NCBI GenBank assembly: GCA_013360915.1
Contig: JABWAT010000019.1
Coordinates: forward strand, 1-50,703
From: Bacteroidota bacterium
GTDB taxonomy: Bacteria > Bacteroidota > JABWAT01
Reading direction: 5' to 3'
Length of the DNA: 50,703 nucleotides
The position numbers and the translations under genes are program-made. Positions 17,412 through 26,516 of this stretch are shown here, in pieces (position 1 is the first letter of the stretch; each line of letters begins with the position of its first letter). The notes beneath the pieces were generated by a model, which was not told where the DNA came from, made no database searches, and saw only the letters and a program-made list of their open reading frames with translations.

Positions 17412-19517
17412 ATGCTGAGTTTACGCGTCCAGATTATTGCAGCCGGAATTATTCTGGTCCTGTCATCCACCTTGATTTTCTGGTTTCTGATCCGACCGGC
17501 GATCAGTGAATCGGTGATCAGTGAACGGATGACTGTGATCAGTCAGCTGCACCGAAATTTTGTGGCACGCTGTGATGCCTGGTTCCTGAATTCTCAGGTG
17601 GTAACCGATGCGTTGCTGCCGTTGCTTGGTGACGGACAGGTGGCTTATGAACAGGCCTTCGGATTGTCAGCCTCCATCCACCCCGATCTGGCAGGCCAGG
17701 ATGTTTATCCCGATGAATCGGATGATGTGCTGTCCGTCCGCAATAACCGGTATTCTGATGTTAATCCAGACCCCATTAATCTCACTTATCTTCCCGTTCC
17801 CGGCCGCGAAGATCAGGCCTTGTCGGTGGTTCACCAGGGCAATTCCCGCATTCTGGTGATCAGAACCATTGGAAGCATGGACCGTGTTGGCATTACTGTG
17901 TACACGTATTTCGATATGAATTCGATGATCAGGGTTCTGGCCGGGTATCGTTTGGGAACCGAGGCCGGAATGGTGCTTTCCGGGTCAAAAGAGGTGATTT
18001 TCCGGGCCGGTGAATTACCGGATTCCCTGGTGTTGGCAGGGGCAACTTACCAGCTGGATGAAATCGCCCCGGTTTCCATCGGGCAAGATGTGTATTACCT
18101 GGTTAACGGATCACTCAGTTCGGCCCCTTACCGCCTGACGTTGATGATTCCCCAAACGGTTCTGACCGGACCCGTTGAAACCCTGTTCCGGTGGATTGTG
18201 GTGATTCTGGTGGTGATGATTGGTTTGTCGGTGGTGGCTGTCCTGATCTTCTCGAACACGATTACCCGACCGGTCCACCAGCTGGTCCGCAGCCTTACTC
18301 CGATAAGGTCCTTTGACTTTTCCAAACCGGTTCACCCGGTCCGGTTACCCGATCTGAGACCCATTTCGGAAAGCCTGGAGTCGATGCGGGTGGCCTTGTA
18401 TGAATATGACCTGCTTAAAACCCGTCAATTGATTCTGGCTGAATCAAGAAATCAGTTTATGATCAATTACATTGATGATCTGCTGGTCTTTGGTGATGAA
18501 GAAGGTCGGTTCCGGTTCATGAATAACCGCATGAAGGAATGGCTGGCGGGTAACCCTGAAACAGGGTCCATCGGTGACATTCCCGGTCTGGTAAGTATAC
18601 TGACCGGGTCAGCAGCGGGCGAACCGCTGACGGTTGCCCATTCCGATGAGGCATTCCGGATCACCATAGAAAAATCGGAAAGCAATCTGGTCTTTCCCGG
18701 AAAACCCGACAAAGAAGTGTTCTCCTGGCAGTTTATCACCATTGCCGAGCGGGAAGGTCAGACACCGCTTGGTTACCTGCTTTTGCTTCATGATATGACA
18801 CTGGACCGTCAGGTGGAGGAAGTAAAACGGGATATGATGTCGATCATGGTGCATGAACTCAGGAATCCCATTACATCCATTATGGGATTCACACAACTGA
18901 TGATGGATGACAAATCGCTCAGTACCGAGAATAAAGCCTGGCTTGATATCATGCTGACCGCTTCTCAGAAACTGGCCTCATTGATCAACCGGTTCCTGGA
19001 TGTTCAAAGACTCGAATCGGGACGGATGGAAGTTGATCTGGTGGATGCCGACCTGGTGTATGTCTGGTCCGAAACAATCAGGTCCTTCACACCTCAGCTG
19101 CAGGAAAAACAACTAACCGTCACTTTTCAGCCGCCGGCTGGTTTGTCGAAGGCACGGGCCGATTATGTTCTGATGGGGGAAGTGGTGCAGAACCTGCTGT
19201 CTAATGCGATTAAATACGGTGATCCGGGCCGCAACATCCTGGTTTCCATGGGAGAGTCGGCCGATCAGATCCTGATGTCTGTCACCGATTTTGGCTATGG
19301 CATCTCACCGGCTGATCAGCAGAAGCTGTTCACCAAATTTTACAGAGTCAGATCGCATCCGAAAGCCGCTCAGCAGGTGGGAACCGGTTTGGGACTGGCC
19401 TATGTGAAGGAAATCATCAGCCGGCATCACGGATCGATTACACTGGAGTCCACCCCCGAAATCGGATGTCGTTTTACCATCCGGATTCCGAAAGCAAAAC
19501 CTGGTGGTGCAACATGA
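17412..19517 (+). CDS. Membrane sensor histidine kinase with Cache-like, HAMP and PAS-like regions
   Basis: This 701-residue inner-membrane kinase has a transmembrane helix at about 5-27, then an extracytoplasmic region at about 30-245 with Cache-like character. A second helix (about 258-281) is followed by a HAMP linker whose start is marked by ITRPVHQLVRSL. A degenerate PAS-like region lies at about 350-465. HisKA has the phospho-histidine in MSIMVHELRNPIT (near 481). The HATPase has VVQNLLSNAIKYGD (N box), DFGYGI (G1), LFTKFYRV (F box) and GTGLGLAYVKEI (G2). All catalytic boxes are intact. Its stop overlaps the next start as ATGA, tying it to the FecR/Ig protein and PKD protein downstream. 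No response regulator is encoded beside it. The upstream 160 bases are AT-rich and divergent to the acyltransferase operon. Confidence 0.9.
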   Translation: MLSLRVQIIAAGIILVLSSTLIFWFLIRPAISESVISERMTVISQLHRNFVARCDAWFLNSQVVTDALLPLLGDGQVAYEQAFGLSASIHPDLAGQDVYPDESDDVLSVRNNRYSDVNPDPINLTYLPVPGREDQALSVVHQGNSRILVIRTIGSMDRVGITVYTYFDMNSMIRVLAGYRLGTEAGMVLSGSKEVIFRAGELPDSLVLAGATYQLDEIAPVSIGQDVYYLVNGSLSSAPYRLTLMIPQTVLTGPVETLFRWIVVILVVMIGLSVVAVLIFSNTITRPVHQLVRSLTPIRSFDFSKPVHPVRLPDLRPISESLESMRVALYEYDLLKTRQLILAESRNQFMINYIDDLLVFGDEEGRFRFMNNRMKEWLAGNPETGSIGDIPGLVSILTGSAAGEPLTVAHSDEAFRITIEKSESNLVFPGKPDKEVFSWQFITIAEREGQTPLGYLLLLHDMTLDRQVEEVKRDMMSIMVHELRNPITSIMGFTQLMMDDKSLSTENKAWLDIMLTASQKLASLINRFLDVQRLESGRMEVDLVDADLVYVWSETIRSFTPQLQEKQLTVTFQPPAGLSKARADYVLMGEVVQNLLSNAIKYGDPGRNILVSMGESADQILMSVTDFGYGISPADQQKLFTKFYRVRSHPKAAQQVGTGLGLAYVKEIISRHHGSITLESTPEIGCRFTIRIPKAKPGGAT

Positions 19518-21268
19518 GATCAGTTGTGATTTTTCTGCTGATTTTGTTGCCGGTCGGAGCAATTTCCCAGACGAACCGGTTTTCTGCTGCAGCTTTGTCG
19601 TCCCGTGCAGCTGCTCTGCTGGGTGATTCCCTGGCATGGCCGGTTCTGGCTTCCGTGGCTGTTTATGATAACCGGAGCAACACCTTTTCCATTCCGGTGA
19701 CAGCCAGTCCCGCTTTACAGACTTTCCGGCTTTATCACCAGAAAGTCCGGGTTGTTACTGAACAGCTTCCGGTACAGGTAAAAGCAGGGGCCGGTTTATT
19801 TGGGCCATCCGAACTGAAGGCCTTGGAAAATGCGTTAAACCGTTATCAGTTGAACCTTTCGGCTGGCAATGTGGATAGCTGCCTGAAACTATCGGCCACT
19901 GTTTCATCTCTGGCTCTCCGGCTTGAATCGGCCATAGAACGGAACCGGTTGTCGGCAGTTGAAGCCCGGCTGGAGGAAAAAACGGGAATTGTGGGTCAGC
20001 GAAAAGGGTTGCTGGGGGCATGGAAACCGGTTGAAACCGGCACTTTGTATGAAGAAAACGACGGGGTCAGAACCTATGCAGACAGCCGGGCGGCGTTGGG
20101 ATTCCGCGATGGATCCAGGGTGATCATGGGTGAACACAGCATGGCCACCATATCCCGCTCCCGGCTCGATAACCTGACCCGTGCTGTGAAAACCGATGTG
20201 ACACTGGTGAATGGTAGTTTGCTGGCAAGGCTTTCCGAGCAAAGTAAACAACGGGCCGATTTCCGGTTGTCGGTTGGTAACGCCAGATCTGAGTTGCAGA
20301 CCAACCGCTTCTGGGCCAATCGGGATGGTGACAAGCGGATCCAGGTTTCCAATTATGACGGTGAAGCCAGACTGACCGCTTCGAATGTGACGGTGACCCT
20401 CCGCAGGAACCAGGGAACGGTGGTGGTGGAAGGAAAACCGCCGGCTTTACCGGTGGATCTGCTCCCATCCCCCAGACTGGATTGGAATACGCAGGATTCG
20501 GTCATTTACACCAACCAGTTTACCTTTAACTGGTCACCGGTCCGGGGGGCAACCCGATACCAATTGGAAATGGCCCTTGATCAGGATTTTACACGGCTGG
20601 TTTTCCGGCGTGAAATGGCGGGCACCCGGTTTTCCGGTACGTTTGAACTTGAACAACCGGTATACATCCGGTTACAGGCTTTTGATAATGACGGATTGCG
20701 TGGAACCGACAGCCCGACGTACCGGCTGGTTAAAAACACCGATGACATTCCGCCGGCTCTGTTCCTGTTTGGTGTGACCGGTGACGCCCTGATCATCCCG
20801 GGAACGGCTTACCGGGTGACCGGACAGACAGAACCATTCAGCCGGTTGACGGTTAATGGCAATCCGTACCCGGTGGCAGGCGATGGTTCTTTCGAACTGT
20901 CGGGAGACACCGGTAAGGAACAGTTGAAATTTGTACTGGAAGCAACGGACCGTGCAGGGAACAGCCGCCGGCAAAACCTGATGGTGATTCCCATCGATCC
21001 CGTCGTACTGAGGACCATCCGCTGGAACGTTCCGGTTAATGGCACCACCATTGATGGACAGGGAACGGCACTTTCTGCCAACGGAATGGCCTATCCCGGA
21101 ATGGAAATCCGGTACCGGGCCGGAAATCTGACCGGTTCGGTGGGAACTGCTTCCAACGGTGAATGGGCCGTTTCCCTGCCAGCAGGAGAAGGTCCCGCCC
21201 TGACATTTGATTTTATTCACACGGGGTCAGGTGACACCGTGTTAACCTTGACATTCACTATCAGGTAA
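19514..21268 (+). CDS. Exported FecR-domain protein with Ig-like domains
   Basis: From the ATG at 19514 this is a 584-residue protein with a clear signal peptide (about 1-20, ending near AISQ). A mature helical region (about 25-160) is followed by a FecR-type beta domain at about 170-305, with RVIMGEHSMATISR and the VTLVNGSLLARL segment. A Fn3/Ig-like domain with WSPVRGATRYQLEMA comes next (about 320-410), and two bacterial-Ig-like modules lie at about 420-584 (TVNGNPYPVAGDGSF). Stand-alone FecR modules of this kind, as opposed to FecR anti-sigma proteins, occur in exported proteins together with LysM or Ig repeats. I see no transmembrane anti-sigma architecture. The ATG overlaps the kinase stop by four bases, and a PKD-repeat protein follows after six bases. 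No T9SS tail is present. Role unknown, probably periplasmic or surface structural. Confidence 0.75.
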   Translation: MRSVVIFLLILLPVGAISQTNRFSAAALSSRAAALLGDSLAWPVLASVAVYDNRSNTFSIPVTASPALQTFRLYHQKVRVVTEQLPVQVKAGAGLFGPSELKALENALNRYQLNLSAGNVDSCLKLSATVSSLALRLESAIERNRLSAVEARLEEKTGIVGQRKGLLGAWKPVETGTLYEENDGVRTYADSRAALGFRDGSRVIMGEHSMATISRSRLDNLTRAVKTDVTLVNGSLLARLSEQSKQRADFRLSVGNARSELQTNRFWANRDGDKRIQVSNYDGEARLTASNVTVTLRRNQGTVVVEGKPPALPVDLLPSPRLDWNTQDSVIYTNQFTFNWSPVRGATRYQLEMALDQDFTRLVFRREMAGTRFSGTFELEQPVYIRLQAFDNDGLRGTDSPTYRLVKNTDDIPPALFLFGVTGDALIIPGTAYRVTGQTEPFSRLTVNGNPYPVAGDGSFELSGDTGKEQLKFVLEATDRAGNSRRQNLMVIPIDPVVLRTIRWNVPVNGTTIDGQGTALSANGMAYPGMEIRYRAGNLTGSVGTASNGEWAVSLPAGEGPALTFDFIHTGSGDTVLTLTFTIR

Positions 21269-21274
21269 CTGGTT

Positions 21275-24200
21275 ATGGCAACACGCTGTCTGTTCCTGTT
21301 TTTTATACTCATCCTGCCCGGATTGCCGGCTATTGCGCAGCAATCGACCTATTTTATTGTCAGCGGACCCTCGGCACCAGTGACCGCCGGTGAACCCTGG
21401 GAGGTGCAGGATTTCTGGCTGGTTCCCCCGGCCGGGCAGGGAGTTCCTGTTTCCATCGATCTGTTCGATGCCGGATTGGGTAGTCCCATGGATCTGGTAA
21501 CCGGCCCGGTCAATACCATCATTTCAGCAGAACTGATCCCTTTCGCTCAGGTTTATGCGATCCGGGATGGCAAGTTGGTTTCCCTTGGTACATCTCCGTC
21601 CGCCTCAGGAAAACCCATCGCCAATGATGAATCGACCGTGAACCGGTGGATTACCTGGCCGGAATCGGCCACCCCGCGCGAAGGAGGCTGGATATTCAGA
21701 ATCAGGGCGACCGGCGGGAATGATGTAAACGCCTTTCAGATCAGGTTGTCACAGGGAACCGGATGGACACTCCGTGCCATTAATCTCGGATTAAACGCCT
21801 TTGGTGTTGGTTCCGGGCAGGAAGTCCAGATTCCGGCTAACCAGCAATTGCATCCGTCCCCTGAACCAATGGTGGTTTCGGGTGAGGAAGATTCTCCCGT
21901 GAACCTACGGGATGCATTCGGAAATTCATATTCGCCCTCTGCGAGTGACATTGCCTGGGAACCCACCGTGAACGGATTACCGAATGAATGGGGATTGGTG
22001 GTCAGAGGATCTTCTTTCAGTATCAACAATCTGGTGATCAGGGGCAGCAACCATCCGGTGGTGTTTGATTTACCGGTAACAGTGGTTACCGTTCCGGTTC
22101 AGCCCAGACTGTCCATCCGCCCCGACTATCTCGGGGACTGCTTCCGGTTCTCTCTTCAGTTAAACCAGCGTTCGGTCATGGCCGGAGGGACCGGAGTCTC
22201 CTGGTTGGCCGATGGGAAAAAATTACAGGGAAATCCGGTTGAACTGGTCACCCGGGGCGCTGGTGATTTTCCCATCACGGCTTATGCCGAAACACAAGGG
22301 TTTCTCTTTCCGCGGTATTGGGTGGTTCAGTCGGTTCTGAACGTGAATGCACCACCCACCGCCATGATCAATCAACCCGACAGACGGCTTGCTACCGGCG
22401 AGGTGTTCTCCTTTCTTTCGGCAGGATCGACCGATCCCGATGGAGAGCCGTTAGTGTATCAATGGCTGGTGGATGGTAAACCTGCCGGGTACCAGCAGGG
22501 ATTTTCCTTCAGTTCATCGGTCCCGGGCGGATTCACCGTTTCCCTGATCGTGACCGATGTGTCGAATAAGCTGGGATGCAATGCAGACACCGCCTCGGTC
22601 ACTGTTCGTGTCAATGCACCCCCTTTTGGAGTGATCGAGCCCGTCCTTGTTTTTTCTCCCGATGAACCCGTGACCTTCCGGTCGGTCCGTCAGCAGGACA
22701 GTGATGGTGATTCGCCGCTGTACCTGTGGACCGGTGAAGGGGTGAATGATGAAGGCAACAGTGCTTCTGTCAGAATTCTCCATGAGGAACCCGGCACCTA
22801 TTCGATTCGGCTGCGTGTGGATGACCAGCAGGGAACGCCGAATTCGGTGTATCAGACCAATGCCACCTACCGTGTAAACGCGCCACCGGTACCAAGGTTT
22901 ACGATACCGGTTCAGTCGGCCCCCGGGGTGTCACTGACGTTGAATGCAAATGCAACTACTGATGCCGACACCAGATCGCTGACGTACACATGGAAAATAT
23001 CGGATGGCCGGTCTTTCCAGGGTCCGGTTCAGCCTCTGACGTTCGAACGACCCGGTTCCTACACAGTCACCTTGTCGGTCGATGACCGTGAGGGTGTGAA
23101 AAATTCGGTGCAATCCATCAGCCGCGACATTCAGATCAATGCTCCGCCGGTCCCGGTCATCACAGCTAATTCACTTTCAGCAGACGGACTTCAGACTTTT
23201 TCAGCGCAGAAAAGCCGTGATCCCGACCATTCAATTGTCTCCTATCGTTGGGAGTTCGGGGATGGAAACCGGGGTAGCGGGTCCGAGGTTACCCATCTTT
23301 ACGCATCAACCGGCCGTTATACCATCCGCCTAACGGTGGATGACGGGCAGAATCAGCCGAACAGTATCCAATCAACCACGCATCAGCTGACCATCACCAG
23401 ATTCCCGATCGCCCGGTTCGACCAGCCGCCGGCCACAGAACCCGGGGTACCCGTGTCCCTTGATGGGTCCTTCAGTTCAGATCCGGATGGGAAAATCACA
23501 CGCTATGCCTGGACCGCTAACGGAAAACCCATCGGAACCGGAGCAGCAGTTTCTTTCAGGCCAGACCAACCGGGGCAGTATGCCATTGCCCTGCAGGTGA
23601 CCGATGATTCCGGTTTTGAAGAGTCAACCGCCATTCTGTCACGCACGTTGGTGGTGAACCATCCTCCCGTCATCAGAACCTCGGTCACTCCCGAGGCACC
23701 GGCACCCGGAGAACCGACCACGTTTTCATCGGCAGGTTCCTTTGATCCCGATGGAAAAATCGGATCGGTCAGCTGGACCTTCAGCGATGGACTCCGTCTG
23801 ACAGGTCCGGTCATTAACCGGTCTTTTAAGTCGTCGGGTCCGCAGATGGCCATTGTCACCGTTTCCGATGGAACCACCTTCAAAAATGGAACCCGGTCAG
23901 ATACCATCCGCTTTGTGGTCAACCATTCACCCATCATTGTTACTCAACCGTTTATCCGCAGCAACATCCGCTCGATCCGGTTGGATGCCACCGATTCGTA
24001 TGACCCCGATGGCCATCCTCTGAAACTGGAGTGGATTTTACCCGATGGTTCCCGCCGGTCAGAAGCCAGCCTGATCTGGCAGGCCCCTTCAGGCGGTACC
24101 CACTTTATCAGTCTGCAGGCGGATGACGGGCAGGGAAGACCCAACAGCCGGACTTCCCAACGGATTGAAGTGAAAGTAAACCGTCCGCCGGTTGCGGTGG

Positions 24201-25972
24201 TCGATTCTCTCATCCGGGCTTGTACAGGTCAGACCATTCTGTTCAGCGGATCGGCCTGTTATGATCCCGATGGGGATGGATTTACCACGCGGTGGGATTT
24301 TGGTGACAGCACCACGAGTACCGAAACCAATCCGGTGAAGGTGTTTTACCGGCCGGGGACCTATCAGGTGACCATTACGCTGAGTGATGGCTTTACCGAT
24401 GTTCCTGTTCTGGCCACCATCCCGGTAGTTATTAAAGGATCCCCTGTTGCCCGCATCAATTTTGCCGATACCACCATTTGCGTCAATACCATCCTGAATC
24501 TTGAGGGAACCCATTCCACCGATCCCAATGGTCCGATCGGGGCGTACTCCTGGGATTTCGGAACCGGAGATCGTGATTTTGGTCCTTCTGTGAATTACAT
24601 CTTTAAGGAAAAGGGTGTGTACGTGGTTTCTCTGACGGTTGTCGGGAGTCCGGCCGGATCCTGCAGCAATATCAGTCAGGCTGTGGCCCGAGTAACGGTC
24701 ATTGAAGGACCTGTGGCCGATTTTAAAACCACCGACTGGATCGCCGATGGAGAGACCCTCACTTTCAGATCCGATTCAAAGGCACCAGAACCGGGTATCA
24801 GGGAATGGACCTGGCAGATCTCGGGACCGGGTGAGCCGGTTACCCTGACAGGGGCCACGGTTTCTCACCGGTTTACATCACCCGGCACGTACACCATCAC
24901 TCACCGCATTGTGGCTGAAGGAAAATCAGGTTGTAACACAGCCTCCCTTGCCCGGATTATCCGGGTAAATGCACCTCCGGTCATCAGATGGATGGTAGCC
25001 GATTCAACAGAAGCCGGAAGCCAGCTGAAACTGGATGCCTCTGCCAGCACAGATCCCGATGGTCTGATCCGTGACTTTCAATGGAAAATTAATGGAAAAG
25101 TGGTTGGAACTGATCCGGTCTTTTCCGTTCCGGTATCCTGGACCGATTCCATCCGGGTCAGCCTGACCATCCGTGACGAATCTCCGACCGCCAACCGGCA
25201 GGTATCGGTAACCAAACGGATTCTGATTAATCAGGCGCCTGATCCGCAGTTTACTCTTCCGGGCACGGTCTTCGAAGGTCAGGTGGTTCGGTTGACGCCT
25301 GCCGCCACCCGAGATGCCGATGGTGATGTGTTGCTGACCACCTGGCTGGTCAACGGTTCCGCTCTTAAGGAACCGGTTCTGAAGGTAACAGCCCAGCCGC
25401 AGACCGTCACACTCAGACAATCCGATCAGAGGGGATTTAAAAATTCGGTTGTTGAATTTTCACGACAAGTGACCGGCGAAAAGGCCCCGGTGGTTTCTCC
25501 GGCGGTCCCGGGAGTGCTTGTGACAGGTCATAAAGTTACTGTTCAGTCACTCGGACTTCCGGAATTAGTGAAAGTGGTGGCTCCTGAGCCGGTGAATGGT
25601 ACCATCCGTTGGGATCAGAGTGGAAATCAATCTCTCCGGCTGGCCTGGGTACCTGCAGGAGAAACACTGAAGACCTGGACTCAGCCGGTCACCGTTCTCG
25701 ATCCGCTTCGGTTTCTCAGCCAACCCGCACCGGTCGATCTGGTCTGGAATCCGGCCAATCCCTCTGTGGTGCAGACTGCACCGGCACTGAACCGGAATGA
25801 CCTCACAGCGGTGACAGTTAACTGGACGGTAAATGGTCAGCCATTGGGTGCAGGACTGACGAAAACACTTCCTCTGAAAAAAGGTATCAACCGGGTGACG
25901 GTTATTGCTGGCGAAGCAACGGTTCCGGGCAGCCAGCCGGTGACAGTTGCATGGGAGATTCGCTGTAACTGA
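21275..25972 (+). CDS. Large exported PKD-repeat protein
   Basis: This 1565-residue protein starts with a signal peptide (about 1-22, ending at AIAQ). A region of about 330 residues that I do not recognise follows. By eye count there are then about twelve tandem PKD-type beta-sandwich repeats between about 357 and 1400. Each opens with a variant of NAPPV, carries a SxDPDG turn and a WxxxDG motif, and closes near YTVTLxVDD. The C-terminal 165 residues resemble Ig/He_PIG-like modules and end without a T9SS sorting domain or membrane anchor. PKD arrays serve as extracellular spacers or adhesion modules. It is the last gene of the kinase-FecR-PKD operon. Two cysteines recur in a few repeats (for example DSLIRACTGQ...GSACYDPDG), suggesting disulfides and an extracytoplasmic location. 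Confidence 0.85.
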   Translation: MATRCLFLFFILILPGLPAIAQQSTYFIVSGPSAPVTAGEPWEVQDFWLVPPAGQGVPVSIDLFDAGLGSPMDLVTGPVNTIISAELIPFAQVYAIRDGKLVSLGTSPSASGKPIANDESTVNRWITWPESATPREGGWIFRIRATGGNDVNAFQIRLSQGTGWTLRAINLGLNAFGVGSGQEVQIPANQQLHPSPEPMVVSGEEDSPVNLRDAFGNSYSPSASDIAWEPTVNGLPNEWGLVVRGSSFSINNLVIRGSNHPVVFDLPVTVVTVPVQPRLSIRPDYLGDCFRFSLQLNQRSVMAGGTGVSWLADGKKLQGNPVELVTRGAGDFPITAYAETQGFLFPRYWVVQSVLNVNAPPTAMINQPDRRLATGEVFSFLSAGSTDPDGEPLVYQWLVDGKPAGYQQGFSFSSSVPGGFTVSLIVTDVSNKLGCNADTASVTVRVNAPPFGVIEPVLVFSPDEPVTFRSVRQQDSDGDSPLYLWTGEGVNDEGNSASVRILHEEPGTYSIRLRVDDQQGTPNSVYQTNATYRVNAPPVPRFTIPVQSAPGVSLTLNANATTDADTRSLTYTWKISDGRSFQGPVQPLTFERPGSYTVTLSVDDREGVKNSVQSISRDIQINAPPVPVITANSLSADGLQTFSAQKSRDPDHSIVSYRWEFGDGNRGSGSEVTHLYASTGRYTIRLTVDDGQNQPNSIQSTTHQLTITRFPIARFDQPPATEPGVPVSLDGSFSSDPDGKITRYAWTANGKPIGTGAAVSFRPDQPGQYAIALQVTDDSGFEESTAILSRTLVVNHPPVIRTSVTPEAPAPGEPTTFSSAGSFDPDGKIGSVSWTFSDGLRLTGPVINRSFKSSGPQMAIVTVSDGTTFKNGTRSDTIRFVVNHSPIIVTQPFIRSNIRSIRLDATDSYDPDGHPLKLEWILPDGSRRSEASLIWQAPSGGTHFISLQADDGQGRPNSRTSQRIEVKVNRPPVAVVDSLIRACTGQTILFSGSACYDPDGDGFTTRWDFGDSTTSTETNPVKVFYRPGTYQVTITLSDGFTDVPVLATIPVVIKGSPVARINFADTTICVNTILNLEGTHSTDPNGPIGAYSWDFGTGDRDFGPSVNYIFKEKGVYVVSLTVVGSPAGSCSNISQAVARVTVIEGPVADFKTTDWIADGETLTFRSDSKAPEPGIREWTWQISGPGEPVTLTGATVSHRFTSPGTYTITHRIVAEGKSGCNTASLARIIRVNAPPVIRWMVADSTEAGSQLKLDASASTDPDGLIRDFQWKINGKVVGTDPVFSVPVSWTDSIRVSLTIRDESPTANRQVSVTKRILINQAPDPQFTLPGTVFEGQVVRLTPAATRDADGDVLLTTWLVNGSALKEPVLKVTAQPQTVTLRQSDQRGFKNSVVEFSRQVTGEKAPVVSPAVPGVLVTGHKVTVQSLGLPELVKVVAPEPVNGTIRWDQSGNQSLRLAWVPAGETLKTWTQPVTVLDPLRFLSQPAPVDLVWNPANPSVVQTAPALNRNDLTAVTVNWTVNGQPLGAGLTKTLPLKKGINRVTVIAGEATVPGSQPVTVAWEIRCN

Positions 25973-25978
25973 GCTGAA

Positions 25979-26011
25979 ATAAAAAAAGAAAACCCGGTTG
26001 GGAAACCGGGT
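25979..26011 (-). terminator. Rho-independent terminator for the zinc-ribbon gene
   Basis: ACCCGGTT (25992-25999) pairs perfectly with AACCGGGT (26004-26011) around a four-base loop. On the minus strand the stem is followed by TTTTCTTTTTTT. It lies about 85 bases beyond the stop of the minus-strand zinc-ribbon gene. On the plus strand there is no T tract after it, so it serves mainly the minus strand. Confidence 0.75.
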
Positions 26012-26094
26012 CGTTCAGGAACCCTGGATGAAAGGCTGTCAAGCAGCCAGTTCATAAAACCGGCTGGATGACAGACCAACGGTTGGACGGTTGG

Positions 26095-26370
26095 TCAGAA
26101 ATCAAAAATCTCGCCGAGGATACTTTTTTTCTTGTATGGTTTCTGATAGTAACCGTGTTCAGCCTTGTGATGGTAAACCGGTTGCGGCTGGGGCGATGTA
26201 TATACCTGTTGCGGCGGTGGTGCTGCCTGATAGGGTTGAGCTGACCGCTCGATCAGTTTATCCAGCTCACCCCGGTCCAGCCAGACTCCCCGGCATTTGG
26301 GGCAATAATCGATTTCAATTCCCTGACGGTCTGTTATGACCAGATTTACCTGACATACCGGACAGTTCAT
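26095..26370 (-). CDS. Small TFIIB-type zinc-ribbon protein
   Basis: The product is 91 residues. An N-terminal zinc ribbon of the zf-TFIIB (COG3809-like) kind has CPVC at residues 3-6 and CPKC at 18-21, followed by the conserved GVWLDRGELDKL helix. A Pro/Gln/Tyr-rich linker (about 44-70) and a basic tail ending in GEIFDF complete it. Such proteins are widespread and of unknown role; the ribbon presumably binds zinc, and nucleic-acid or protein contact is inferred only. The start is fixed by an AAGGAG at 26378-26383 seven bases upstream. It is a single-gene unit, convergent with the PKD gene, with its own terminator. Confidence 0.85.
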   Translation of the reverse strand: MNCPVCQVNLVITDRQGIEIDYCPKCRGVWLDRGELDKLIERSAQPYQAAPPPQQVYTSPQPQPVYHHKAEHGYYQKPYKKKSILGEIFDF

Positions 26371-26516
26371 AACGGCACTCCTTATACATTTTTTCTACTT
26401 AACCATCTCAGCGTTGGTGAAATTCCCGGACAGGTTGCGACTAAAAATAACGACAATGATATCTTGAAAGTAAAAACAAATCATGTTAAATTGTTTTCAG
26501 ATTCCCGGAGGGCTTC

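Noticed and set aside
22340-25480. PKD array as a DNA-level tandem repeat
   Set aside because: The units are similar as protein but diverged as DNA; no exact tandem nucleotide repeat is seen.
26091-26339. 82-residue plus-strand frame over the zinc-ribbon gene
   Set aside because: The minus-strand frame has paired CxxC motifs, a Shine-Dalgarno site and a terminator, so the plus frame is a shadow.
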